A stretch of 64,000 bases of DNA from NCBI GenBank assembly GCA_900073065.1, contig FJOG01000003.1, forward strand, positions 1,738,133 to 1,802,132, written 5' to 3'. Both the position numbers and the translations under genes were made by a program. Of the stretch, positions 34,432-45,636 are shown in pieces. Position 1 is the first letter of the stretch. Every line of letters begins with the position of its first letter. Source of the stretch: Phialocephala subalpina (Eukaryota > Ascomycota > Leotiomycetes > Helotiales > Mollisiaceae). The notes below the pieces were generated by a model that was not told the origin of the DNA, made no database searches, and saw only the letters and a program-made list of their open reading frames with translations.

Positions 34432-34856
34432 TACGACAATATTTGCCTTTCACTAGCGAGGCGTTGGGGATATTAGGGATTGTGTAAAATACTACCCAAG
34501 CACCAATGGATTTCATATGAATATACATCGGTGTTCTGTTCTCCAGTAGATGCTCATGCATCCTGCACACTCTTAAGTTGCCACGCAATCCTCTCCTTGT
34601 AGCGTGTCGACTAGTCTGTGTGCAAATATTTACCACCCAGCTGGAGCCTCGAAACTTGAGCGTCTTGTTCTCGTTTCATTACCGGCGGCCGCGGGTTTCG
34701 TCAACACTCTGTCGCTATGCCACTTTTCTTTCGGATCGTTGGTGCTGGTTTTCCTGCTTCGGCACGATGCTTACACGAGAATTCAGAGGCGGATGAGTTG
34801 ATACATACTTCTTCAAAATCTATTGTATTTCCATTTGTTTGTCTATGTTGTTTTGT
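34432..34856. other. Intergenic convergent 3' region
   Basis: About 425 bases between the stop codons of two converging genes (RING-CH and phosphomannose isomerase). No gene is supported. Confidence 0.5.
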
Positions 34857-36396
34857 CTATGCTTCTGCGAATGCGAGGTGCGTCTCAAGTCCAGACTCGG
34901 CCGTAAACTCAAGCTGAGTGTTATATCCGATGAAATACACATAGCCTTCCTTCACTTCATGCTCTTTGCCTTCAGCTTTCATGACTCCCTTACCACCAGT
35001 CACGACCATGATGCCAGGTCCTTGCAATGGCTTGATCGTTTCGCTTTCACCAGCTCCCAGTCTGGTGACTAGCATGTCGAATTCGCTCATCGGCGGCGCG
35101 AGGGCCTTGGTATGGCCTTTCGTTCCCTTGTCTGAAGGCTTTGGCCTCAACAACGCCTCATCTGCGTTCTTGGGACTGAATGTCAGAGCAGCTGTGAAGA
35201 GATCGACTGAGTCTCGATCCGCGCGTGGGCAGAGACCAGTGTTGAGTACGTTGTCTGATCGTGCCATACACTCGACAATGTCACCGCTCAGGTAGGCGTG
35301 GATTCCACTTTCCGACTTGTCAGTACCCGTCTTTTGAGTTGAACCATAATGGGAAGACTTACTCGGCGGGAACATAAATCGCATCCCCCTTCTCCAACAC
35401 TAAATAATTCATAGTAAGCAACGCAACTAAATTTCCTGGATCACTCCTATCATACTGCCCCGCCAACCTCGGCAACAACTCAGGAATATAAGAATGCTTC
35501 CCAAACTTGTCCGGAGGCGTCCCCTTCAATGCTTCATAAACTTCTACAATCTCCTTATCCGAAGCACCGAGTATTTTCCCAACGAGCTTTTTTAGAGTTT
35601 CATGATTGAAATGGACATGTGGATCCTTTATGAAGTGATGGAGAGGATAGGGATGTTGCTGAATAGTTGTTGGATCTCGAGGGGGGGTTTCCAGCCAACG
35701 AATACTTCGAATTTGCCTAGGGCTACGGCGATTTCGGGTTTGTGGTTTGTGTCGCCGAATTTATCTGGGTCCTTTTCGTGGAGTTTAGCGGCTAGTGCTT
35801 TGTCGGGGTGGATTTGGAGGGGTAGAGCTTTCGCGATGGATAGGATCTGGTTGTGTCAGTATGCTGTGTTTGGTTAAGAGTGGAAGGGAGGTTACCTTGG
35901 GGGGATATGGGAGGTCTGCTCCGAACTTGTTGAGGATTGGCTTGCCGATGAGCTTCTCCTTGTTTGCATTTAAGTGTTTCTGGAGGTCCTCGGCGGTTGC
36001 GAGAACGAGAGAGGGCGTGGTTGGGTATGTTCCCATCCATTGCTGTGGAGTTGTCAGAGCATTGATTTCTTGAGCTGATGGGTAACCCACCTCGGCATAC
36101 TCTTTGGACTCATCAAGCTTGAAGTGTCCTCCTGGAGTTGCGGCAGCATAACGAGCGGCGAGAGACTCCTTTCCCTTCTTACCCCATCTAGCGACTGGAA
36201 GTTAGTTACATATTGAAGACATTGGACAGAACCAATTACGGGTAGTTCTGGAATCGGAAGCATCAGCATATGTTTTGGGAGGATGGGATGGTTTGGAGCA
36301 AGTCGGAAGTTATGGAAGGAAGTTTGTCAACACTCCAGACATCGGTCGGGGACTTACGTTGCACTGGCACTCTAATTGGATAATTGATGAAAACAT
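34857..36396 (-). CDS. Mannose-6-phosphate isomerase (type I), frameshifted in this sequence
   Basis: This zinc enzyme interconverts fructose-6-P and mannose-6-P and feeds GDP-mannose for glycosylation and wall mannan. Exons are 36358-36396, 36240-36247 (8 bases), 36091-36187, 35896-36042, 35363-35846 and 34857-35307. The start MFSSIIQLECQCN plus the tiny exon plus exon three gives the hallmark NNYPWGKKGKES. Zinc and active-site motifs are intact: LQIHPDK near residue 108, HKPEIAVAL near 136 and DGIHAYLSGD near 260. Exon five contains a break: after the IPIL codons (ending at 35643) the frame runs into a stop, while the conserved continuation HHFIKDPHVHFN is two bases out of frame. Removing one TC dinucleotide (about 35641-35644) restores 408 codons. 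As the enzyme is normally essential or strongly required, a sequencing error is as likely as a true lesion. Confidence 0.92.
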
Positions 36397-37161
36397 GATT
36401 GTAACTTTTGTGAAGGAATGAGAACCTGAATAGCTATCAAAAGTTCACCTTACATTTACCTACTAATATTTTGAAGATGTTCAATACCTTATGGGTATGA
36501 CGTTTCATGACGGAGCCTCTCTTCTGCTGTGGAATGGATCAACTCCTGCCATCGACCACTAAAAATAGATGCTCGGCTATCTAGACCCTTTTTTCAAGTC
36601 GTCGCGAAGACGATCCCAAAGAGGCTTAACCTTGTTTTTGTAAAAGAAGTGACCAGTACCAGCCACCACGTACGAGTAGAAACTTGAAAACGAAGTTGCT
36701 TTAAGTTACTAAACAACGGAAGATTACTGATGTATAATTTTTTCTGAGAACGCCCCTGAAAGCCGTTATCATGGCGTTCAAAAGAAACGGCCACGTTTCA
36801 TTGGCTGAAACCTGGCACGCCAAGCCTTATTAAGGAAGCTTTATCGAAGCGGCAGCACTGTACAATTTGGCGTACAATTTCATTTCGGTCGTTGTCTCCA
36901 CCACGAATAATATCATTTTTCTGCGATCAAACGCAATCTTCCTTCGTTTGTGTTGGATTCTCCAGACGCCAGCAGCGACCTGATCAGAAAGCGCGACGCC
37001 TTTCTGACAAGCAAAGGCGTGCTCCGAATACGAATCAAGTCAGCATCTCAGCTCTCTTGCCCTCAAGAAGACAACTCTCACAAACGCCAATTCTGCGGTG
37101 ACACGAGTCCCGTTCTTCTGGAAGACAATTATCGATTGCCGGAAGGCTGTTTGTCAAGAGA
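36397..37161. other. Intergenic divergent promoter region
   Basis: These 765 bases lie between the divergent phosphomannose isomerase and GT34 mannosyltransferase genes. Shared control would make sense, as both serve mannosylation, but I see no specific site. No gene is supported. Confidence 0.45.
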
Positions 37162-38191
37162 ATGCATTTAGCACTTCCCATGAGGAAATCTTCGAATCCT
37201 CAACCATATGCGCCTCGATCAACGCGGTTTCCAATGTTTCGCAGAAGCAGAGTACAAGCAATTATATTGTGCGCGTGTGCGGTGGGCGCTATCATCTTCA
37301 TAATATCGCAGCTTTTCGGGGGAGGAGACGGTATACCATCAGGTTCACCGCCAGTGGTGATAGTCACGGTCCTGGACCCAGAGAACTACAATAAGGAGTA
37401 CATCAACAACATAAAGGATAACAGGTTAGAATACGCAAGGAAACATGGTAAGGCAGCTTGAAAAATCCATATGGGGCATAGCTTACTTCACTCAGGATAC
37501 GAGACGTTCTTCCCAACAGCCAAAGACTATCTATTAGACGGAGCCCCTGATACATGGGCAAAGGTTCCAGCGATTCGACACGCATTGACAAAGTTCCCAT
37601 ACAGTACATATATCTGGTATCTGGACCAGAATTCTTTGATCATGAACCCAGATATCGCCATCGAATCGGACATTATGAATCCCAAGAAGTTGGAGAGCTT
37701 GATGATCAAAGACCAGCCGGTTGTACCACCAGACAGTGTTATCAAAACCTTCCCACACATCAAAGGCGCTAGCATCGATTTTACTCTCACTCAGGATAAG
37801 GAAGGTCTGGCGCAGGGCAGTTTTGTAATTCGCAAAGGAGATTGGTCCAAGTTCTTTCTGGATACTTGGTTTGATCCTTTGTACCGCTCATACAATTTCC
37901 AGAAGGCGGACACTCATGCTCTGGTGAGTTACAATGTTTTGGATTCTCTTTCAAATGCTTATCAATGTCTAGGAACATATTGTGCAATGGCACCCGACAA
38001 TCCTCTCGAAACTTGCCTTAGTACCACAACGAACAATGAACTCCTACAACAAGGGAGACACTGAGACTGGGGCGTACAAGGATGGGGACTTCGTCATTCG
38101 ATTTCCTGGATGTGATCAACCAGGGCGCAGCTGTCAAGGAGAGGCAGAGCCATTCTCGAAACATTGGAAGACAGCTTTCCGCGAGCGATGA
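37162..38191 (+). CDS. GT34 alpha-mannosyltransferase, Mnn10/Mnn11-like, 310 aa
   Basis: This is a type II Golgi glycosyltransferase of family GT34, probably part of the alpha-1,6-mannan polymerase machinery. Exons 37162-37447, 37496-37923 and 37973-38191 sum to 311 codons. A cytosolic basic segment (RKSSNPQPYAPRSTRFPMFRRSR) is followed by one membrane anchor at about 32-50 (AIILCACAVGAIIFIISQLF). The lumenal catalytic domain has VVIVTVLDP, NNIKDNRLEYARKHGYETF and the metal-site region WYLDQNSLIMNPDI. Then come GLAQGSFVIRKGDWSKFFLDTW, a HIVQWHPTIL segment, and GDFVIRFPGCD. A second ATG six codons in (37180) is an equally good start. The last intron has a short acceptor CTAG. Family identity is firm; the Mnn10 versus Mnn11 choice is not. 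Confidence 0.9.
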
Positions 38192-38981
38192 CCCGACCTC
38201 GATTCTTGATACACTTTCCAACATTTACTAAGGCTGCAAGAAGCCCTACAATCCACGAACGAGCAACGAACATCAGCTGCAAATACGGCGTTACTGGCGC
38301 ATGGGAGAATGGACGAAGATATGTTACTATGTGTATAATTCTGCATGAGAGGTCTGCATAGGGCAGGCAACCACTAGAACTGGCGTTTGCAGCGATTATT
38401 GGATGGATAAAGCTTTTGCTCCCTTGTACAATTACTTCGACATACCCATACAGTCCATGGTACTGTTTTTCGATTCAAGCAGTAGGCAGGCCAGGAGGTG
38501 GGCTAGACCAGCGTCCTTTGACAGATCAGATCTGAGACACAGCGGGAGGAATGAACATACATCAGATCTGACAGTGACTGACGCCACAATTCCGCGTGAA
38601 TAAGACAAGTCTTGGGTGTCCGTTCTGGGGCCGCGAGGCTGAGAAAGCCAACATGAAATTCCACATGAAGACCCTGTTGCACGCCAGATCAACCCGGCGC
38701 GTCATCAGCCCGACCGGCTTGCTTTGAACCGGCCGGAACTCAAAAAGTGCCACAAAGTTGGACAACATTTGGTTGCGGTAACTCGATCCAGTAAACCACT
38801 CCGGCAGATAGCCAAAGCATGAAATCTTAAACATCCCAATCAGATCCCGCATGTGATCTTTCACCTCGGCTTAAATAATCGAATGCGGGTGCGAAAGATA
38901 ATCCCACCTTCTCCAAGAACCTCAAATTGAAGCTCTCATCTCACGTCGAGCTTTAAGCTTATATCCCATCTTGCAGCCGAA
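38192..38981. other. Intergenic region upstream of DPL1
   Basis: About 790 bases, the 3' flank of the mannosyltransferase and the promoter of the lyase gene on the same strand. No gene is supported. Confidence 0.5.
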
Positions 38982-40783
38982 ATGCCAGGCACGTCGAGAA
39001 TGCCAGTGAGCTTGCGCAATACCTTCACTATGAAGAAAAGCAGCTCGAGTAGCCAATTGTTGTCACTGAACATTGATCTGTGAGTTGTGCAACTCTCCTG
39101 TTGATTGCTCGATAGCTAATGATAGATAGGCTCCGGAATATCGTCTTCTTCCTCTTCTTATTACGATGGACGAGAAAGGGCCTGCTTAAGCTCAAGGGGC
39201 GGGGTATCTTTGGGACGTTCGCAGATGCATATATCGCCATCCGACGGAATCTCTATGGCCTGTTCTTGCGAGCACCGGGAGTGCGATCGCAGGTCCAGAA
39301 ACAAGTCAATGAGGCTATTACGAAGCTGCAGAGCAAGCTTGTGCCTTCTGGACCAGGCGTTATACGATATCTGAATCTGCCAAAGGAAGGATGGACCGAG
39401 GAGACGGTATTGAAGGAGTTGGAGACATTGGCGAATATGGATCATACCAGATGGGAGGATGGGTTCGTCTCTGGAGCTGTGTACCACGGGGGAGACTCGT
39501 TGATGAAGATTCAGACCGAGGCCTTTGGCAAGTTCACCGTGGCGAATCCGATTCATCCAGATGTGTTCCCTGGTGTGAGGAAGATGGAGGCAGAGATTGT
39601 TAGCATGGTCTTAGCTATGTTCAATGCCCCAGTTGGAGCAGCTGGTGTTACGACTAGCGGAGGAACAGAGTCCATCCTGATGGCTTGTTTGAGTGCCAGA
39701 CAGAAGGCATACGCCGAGAGAGGTGTCACAGAGCCAGAGATGTACGTCTTCCACCCCTCACTTCATGATCAATACTAACACATCCCCAGGATCCTCCCAG
39801 AAACAGGCCACACAGCATTCCGCAAAGCAGGCTCCTACTTCGGCATCAAAGTCCACCTCGTCGCCTGCCCGGCTCCCACCTACCAAGTCGATCTCCGCGC
39901 TGTCTCCCGCCTCATAAACAGCAACACCGTCCTCCTCGTCGGCTCCGCGCCCAACTTCCCCCACGGAATAATCGACGACATAACCGGACTCTCCAAGCTC
40001 GCTGTCAAGCGCCGTATCCCGTTACACGTAGACTGCTGTCTCGGCTCCTTCTTAGTCCCTTTCTTGGAGAAAGCAGGATTCGAAACCGAGCTCTTCGATT
40101 TCAGACTCAAGGGCGTTACTAGCATTTCCTGCGACACTCATAAATATGGATTCGCACCAAAAGGAAACTCAACCGTTCTCTATCGCACCGCGAATTTGAG
40201 ACAATACCAATACTTCATCTCTCCCGACTGGTCTGGAGGTGTCTACGCCTCTCCTTCCATCGCTGGTTCTCGTCCCGGAGCTCTTATCGCTGGATGTTGG
40301 GCAAGTTTGATGTCTGTCGGCGAGACAGGCTATATCAACGCCTGTGGAGAGATCGTCGGCGCTACGAAGAAGATCATTGAAGCTATTCAGGAGAATCCTG
40401 GATTGAATAACGATCTTGAGGTTATAGGACATCCACTAGTTTCCGTTGTGGCATTCACGTCAAAGTCGTTGGATATCTATGATATCGCCGACGCGATGTC
40501 TGGTAAGGGATGGCATTTAAACTCTCTGCAAAGCCCACCTGCTATTCATGTCGCTGTCACGTTGCCGATTACCAAGGTGTGGGAGAAATTGGTAGCGGAT
40601 TTGGAGGCTGTGATTGAGGGCGAGAAGGAGAAGGAGAGAGTTAGGATTGTGGAGGGGAAGGGTGCTAAGGGGAAGGCTGTTGGTGATAGTGCTGCTCTTT
40701 ATGGTGTGGCGGGAAGTTTGCCGAATAAGAGTGTAGTGGTGGAGTTGGCGAGTGGGTTCCTGGATACGTTGTATAAAGCTTAG
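38982..40783 (+). CDS. DPL1: Sphingosine-1-phosphate lyase, 567 aa
   Basis: This PLP enzyme of the ER membrane cleaves phosphorylated long-chain bases to phosphoethanolamine and a fatty aldehyde, the exit step of sphingolipid breakdown. Exons 38982-39079, 39130-39741 and 39790-40783 total 568 codons. A membrane segment (NIVFFLFLLRW) lies near residue 38. Conserved blocks follow: GFVSGAVYHGGD, FTVANPIHPDVFPGVRKMEAEIV, TTSGGTESILMA, APNFPHGIIDDI, HVDCCLGSF, and the Schiff-base segment SCDTHKYGFAPKG with the lysine near residue 354. Then DWSGGVYASPSIAGSRPG completes the fold. The donor of intron one (GTGAGT) directly follows the LNIDL codons, and the acceptor is the second of two AG choices, the one that keeps frame. 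Identity is very secure. Confidence 0.97.
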
Positions 40784-40999
40784 AGCTGATGGCCATGTAC
40801 GATGTCCGAGAGGCGTTTAGATGGATTTTTCTTAGCATACAGCTCATGGCGTTTCGGTCATTGTAAGCTCAAATTGCAATTTCATTGTCTGTATTTGATG
40901 AGCAGAGCAAACATCTTCATGTGCACCCTTCAGTTCTCAGACATTTGAGATAAGCGAACTTCCGCCAAAAATTCCTCCGATGTCCTACCACAGCAGAGA

Positions 41000-42317
41000 T
41001 CAGGAAGTCTCCAGCTTACTCAACCAGTTGATGATCATCATAGCTTCCACCAATGCTACTTTCTCCCCAAAATGCTCCCCATCAGCGGTGGATGCTTGCA
41101 CTGTTAGATTGTACAAACTTAACACATCAAAGTGCTTCTCTTTGGCTATTGGAGCCATTTGCTCGAGATACTGCCACACAGCAAGATTTCTGTTTTCAAA
41201 AGTCGTGCCAGCGGTCTTGTTCATACCAATAGCTGGAGGCCCTAAGAAGAGCATCGGGATGTTGCGCTCGGCAGCCGTTGCTAAGCCTGTCCATTCCTCT
41301 AAAGCTCGAGTCGTAGTCGGGATATCGAGTGTAGAGCCGTGACCAAAGGAGAAGATCATCGGACTTGGTGACCAAGGATTCGGCTTTGAGTACATCATAT
41401 CCTTGAAGAGTGATATAGAGGCGGCAGAAGCTGGTGCACTGTCCATTTGAATGTATGCGTGTGGAATTCCTGGATGTTGTGTCAGCTAATACACTACTCC
41501 TCGCTTAGCAGAAGTCTTACTTTCACAAAAGTAAGGGCTAGCCTTTCGACTACTGGCTTTACTCTTAACCTCGTCGAGGCTCTTGATGGCATATTCTTGA
41601 CACTCGCTGTCAATGAACTGATTGTCACACTTGCATCTCGTCCAGCCTTCGTCAGTCATATCCCAATATTTCAAGCTGCCAAGAGCGAAGTCCTCTCGGA
41701 GCAGGATGTTGAAAGCTGCGTAGATGGATTGAGCAATGTCATCTCCAACGAAGACTATAGAGTTGAAGCGTTCGAGGATCATGCAGATCTCTGGAGTTGG
41801 AACCCATTTGTATGTGCAGCCTTGGCGAGTATTAGCAAGACGTTCACTTGTGGCGAGTGTCCACCAACATTTGCCCACATAAGGCTCATCGAAGCCATAT
41901 CTTACGCCTCCGCTCAGAGCCTCGAGTAGCGTGGCTCTATCCTTGCAGAAAGGAGACACTGGCGGATTGGTAGGCCATGGTGCAAGATAGATATCGGCTT
42001 GGTTGATACCACAATCTCGACTTCCAGCAAAGTGCTTGATCAAGCTGGGTACGCCTTAGTCTCTCGTTCTCAGCTTGGCAAGCGCAGAAAACTCACTCCT
42101 CCCCTATTTCATGGATCAGAGGTCGAAAGCGGGGCTGAGAGCCTAGATGTGCGATTGTTTGGAAGAGATAGAAGAGGGGAAGCAAGAGCAGGTAGGTAAT
42201 GAAGCAGCCAACAAGCAGGGCGAAGATGGTGCGAACTGCAGCAGCACGAGATGAGCCTAGGCTTTTCTCAATCTTCATGGAGGCCCACGAAGAGGAAATT
42301 CGAGGTGCGAGGCCCAT
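41000..42317 (-). CDS. SGNH/PC-esterase-like type II membrane protein, 404 aa
   Basis: This looks like a membrane-anchored member of the PMR5/Cas1p-like SGNH group, whose members act on cell-surface polysaccharides as acyl transferases or esterases. Exons 42097-42317, 41521-42044 and 41000-41469 give 405 codons. There is one N-terminal anchor (TIFALLVGCFITYLLLLPLFYLF, about 31-53). The lumenal part holds YKWVPTPEICMILERFNSIVFVGDDIAQSIYAAFNILLRED, which aligns with SGNH block I, and a C-terminal DGEHFGEKVALVEAMMIINWL, which fits the Asp-x-x-His block. Block I reads Gly-Asp-Asp where a Gly-Asp-Ser nucleophile would be expected. The polysaccharide substrate is unknown, and the family assignment is by motif and layout. 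Confidence 0.65.
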
Positions 42318-43567
42318 CGTGATTGGAGTTAGAGCTTGTCTTTGAACAGAAGATCAGACGAACTGGAAATCCATTTTCGCGTTGCTCTTTCGTCTGAATC
42401 TGGCAAGTGTAAGGGACTCCTCTTGCTAAAAACAGAAAGCACGCTTCGTTGACAAATTGAGCAATTGTGTTTGGGTTCATGTGGAAAGAGTGATGGGATA
42501 TCATCCTGCCTACTGTGCCGCACATCGTCCTTGCCGTTGCGCAACTAGAAGAGTTGGTATCCCCGACTTGGCAATGCAAGACAAGAAAGACTTCTTAGGT
42601 CGAGTCAGGTACCAACATTAAGAAACCGTTTCAAAAACACGGAAGAGTTTTTTTTAGTGAGAGAATGGCGGATAACATATAAAAGCACAAGAACTACTTG
42701 CCACAGGAAATATTTCCTATCGACTCTTCCCTAAAAAGCTTTTTACACGTCAGGCACGTGAAAGCTCGGCCTTGACGCCCCTACAGTCGTCATTGTATAC
42801 CAACGGACGGCATTCGCCCCCTTTTGCAAACGAGACCCTTATATCGCTATTGTATGGCACGAAAGGCGAGTTCCGATATCATCCGTTGATTGAGACGATG
42901 AGCATGGCATGAGAGAAACGGCTCGCGCCCGACCGAGGTAATTCCTCTATATCGTCAGATCAGCTGAGTTGGATGCAAAAAGTAGGCGTTTAGAAGTCGT
43001 TTTGTTTGAAGTTCTGCAACAATGATGCCAATTGTTTTGTAAGCTCCACCGAGTCCACCCAAGAAACATGGTAGACATGGTAGACATGGTCGCCCTGACC
43101 GGCAGATGGCACCTTTGCTGTCGGCTTTGAGGGATATATTCGGCCTCACGGAAAGATCTCTCAATCCCCCCGCAATTTCAGGGTAACCGAACCATCTGGT
43201 GCGCTACAGGGATTGTTGGAGCCCACCGCCCGAGTGCTAAGAACTGATGACTCTTGTCGTGTGCCAATAATCTCTCAAACATTCCAACCTCTGTCGATGT
43301 TCATGATTTGTTTTGACATTTCTTAATTGTCCCTCGAGCCAATTCCTCATTGCAGGTTATCAATTGTTGCTCTTTAGTTTTTACAATCCCTCCACGCCTC
43401 GGCAACTACAGTATCAGTTCGGGCGTCATCGATTCGCTAACTAAGAGCTCCAGAGAGGGGAGATCCAACGACAGGCACAACATCAGCTCATGGCCCAGAC
43501 GAACTACCAGCGAAGAAGGATTTACGAATATCATTCATAGGCCTGAGGGCCACAACCAATCTACAAG
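42318..43567. other. Intergenic divergent promoter region
   Basis: About 1.25 kb between the SGNH-like gene and the kinase gene, transcribed apart. It contains a 9-base tandem repeat at 43066-43090. No gene is supported. Confidence 0.5.
43066..43090. repeat. Tandem 9-base repeat (ACATGGTAG)
   Basis: Nearly three copies of ACATGGTAG occur head to tail in the promoter-side DNA of the kinase gene. Confidence 0.8.
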
Positions 43568-45089
43568 ATGTCGTGGAAGAAGAGCGAGCGGCTGATGGAC
43601 ACCATCAAGCATTACTCCGGCTTCCCTGCGACTGGCGTGAGCTTGAGGCAGATGGTACAATTCGGAGAGAGACCATCAACAGGTGAGTCGGAGTTGGAAT
43701 TGAATGCTTGGAGTATTCCGCCTCGAAAGAGCTACTGTTGACTCATTGGGTGCAAACAGGGACCCTTTTCCGTGCTTCACAGTTTCTCTCCGAAGAACTC
43801 CCCATACGACTCGCACACCGTGTACAGGAGCTTGGTGATCTGCCAGATGGACTCAATGACATGCCATCAATCAAGAAGGTTCAAGATTGGTATGCACAAT
43901 CATTTGAGGTGAGAAGCCCCTTCAGCAGACAAGAAGGCGTATCCGCGGATCCTGACATGTGATTGTAGGAAATCACCACTTTACCACGACCGCAGCTTTC
44001 GAAAGATGTTCGCGATCGACTCATGAGACCTGGCAAAACATTAGGGCGACCCTCGAAAATTCTCACAGAAGCTACACAAAACCCCAGCGTGGAACGGGGC
44101 CAATACAGCTCTTCGCCTTGGCAGCAAAATGGCAACGGGAATGGGAATGGCCACGATTCAAAGAAACATGCTGCAACCCGGCGGTACTTTGCTACAGTGG
44201 AAGATAGCACAGATTGGCCTCCCGAGCTTCACGACTACAACCAGCGCTTTGCGGACACTCTGAACACCATCAAACGGCGGCACGACGGTGTCGTGACGAC
44301 TGTTGCACAGGGAATTCTGGAATACAAGCGGAAGAGGCAGCGGATGCAAATCGACAACAATATCCAATCATTCCTAGACCGATTCTACATGTCTCGAATT
44401 GGTATTCGAATGCTTATTGGACAGCATATTGCCTTGACAGACCAAAGTCACAACAAGGACCCCACATACGTCGGAATCATCTGTACGAAGACCAACGTCC
44501 GTGATCTTGCTCAGGAAGCTATCGAGAACGCTCGATTCGTCTGCGAAGATCACTATGGCTTATTTGATGCTCCGAAGGTGCAACTGGTCTGCCCGCCAAA
44601 CCTTAATTTCATGTATGTCCCAGGACATCTATCACACATGCTCTTCGAGACCTTGAAGAATTCCCTTCGAGCGGTGGTAGAGACTCATGGACAAGACAAG
44701 GAGGACTTCCCAGTCACGAAAGTCGTAGTGGCGGAAGGAAAAGAAGACATCACTATCAAAATCTCAGACGAAGGTGGTGGAATTCCTCGAAGTGCCATAC
44801 CGCTAGTTTGGACTTATATGTACACGACGGTAGACACAACACCGAGTCTGGACCCAGATTTCGACAAGAGTGATTTCAAGGCGCCCATGGCTGGTTTTGG
44901 ATATGGGCTACCAATTTCGAGATTATACGCGAGGTATTTCGGAGGAGATCTCAAGTTGATTAGCATGGAAGGGTACATTTCCTCTCTCCAATGTCTAAAA
45001 TTTCTCACTAACCTCATATTTCCAGGTATGGAACGGACGTCTACCTTCACCTCAACAGACTATCCAGCTCCTCTGAACCCCTGCAATAA
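43568..45089 (+). CDS. Pyruvate dehydrogenase kinase-type mitochondrial protein kinase, 443 aa
   Basis: This is a mitochondrial PDK/BCKDK-family kinase with a GHKL ATP-binding domain, which phosphorylates the E1-alpha subunit of the pyruvate (or branched-chain) dehydrogenase complex to switch it off. Exons are 43568-43682, 43760-43908, 43969-44972 and 45026-45089, summing to 444 codons. The N-terminal four-helix part has HYSGFPATGVSLRQMVQFGERPST, FLSEELPIRLAHRVQELGDLPDGL and IDNNIQSFLDRFYMSRIGIRMLIGQH. The GHKL boxes are HMLFETLKNSLRA (N box), ISDEGGGIP (G1) and GFGYGLPISRLYARYFGGDL (G2). A low-complexity Gly/Asn insert (GNGNGNGHDSKK, about residue 140) separates helices. The short last exon supplies GTDVYLHLNRL. 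Which of the fungal paralogues it is cannot be decided. Confidence 0.94.
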
Positions 45090-45636
45090 CAACCAACAGT
45101 CATGAGGGGAACCCCGCCCCAAGGATTGACGATGCAGTTGTGGCGGAAGCAAATGAACCTAAAACTCCGAGCATCACGCGAAATCAGCGAGCGAAAACAA
45201 GTTGGAGATGCCGAAGGCATGATTAATGAAGGGATAAACACCAGTGGGCATGATGGGTTCTTTAAAGGCGATGGTGGAGAAGTCTAAGCGTGAGCGTAGC
45301 AGACCAATTAGCGAACCAAAGCGAGAAGAATTGAGAAAGGGTGGGTTGAATTGTAGGTGTACATGTTTGATTGGATAAGGACTAGGAGATGGAATTGTAC
45401 ATATTGAAGGGCTTGGATGCTTGGAATGGGTAGGTGGGGCGTTGAAAGATGTGAAGAGGAATTTCGCAACATCAGGAATTGATGAAATGCATGCTATGTA
45501 TGTAAATTCGATGTCCTTGATTGCTTGTGCCTTAAACCGTGACTACTGCAAGCTTTTCGGTTCATTGTTACAATAAACCAAGACCTATGACCGCACAACC
45601 CGGGTGGTACATCACAAAAGCTAATGCAATAGTAAT
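45090..45636. other. Intergenic convergent 3' region
   Basis: About 550 bases between the stop codons of converging genes. A downstream frame at 45102-45287 overlaps the kinase 3' flank and has no support as a gene. Confidence 0.5.

Noticed and set aside
34966..35295. 109-codon plus-strand open frame
   Set aside because: Antisense to the last exon of phosphomannose isomerase.
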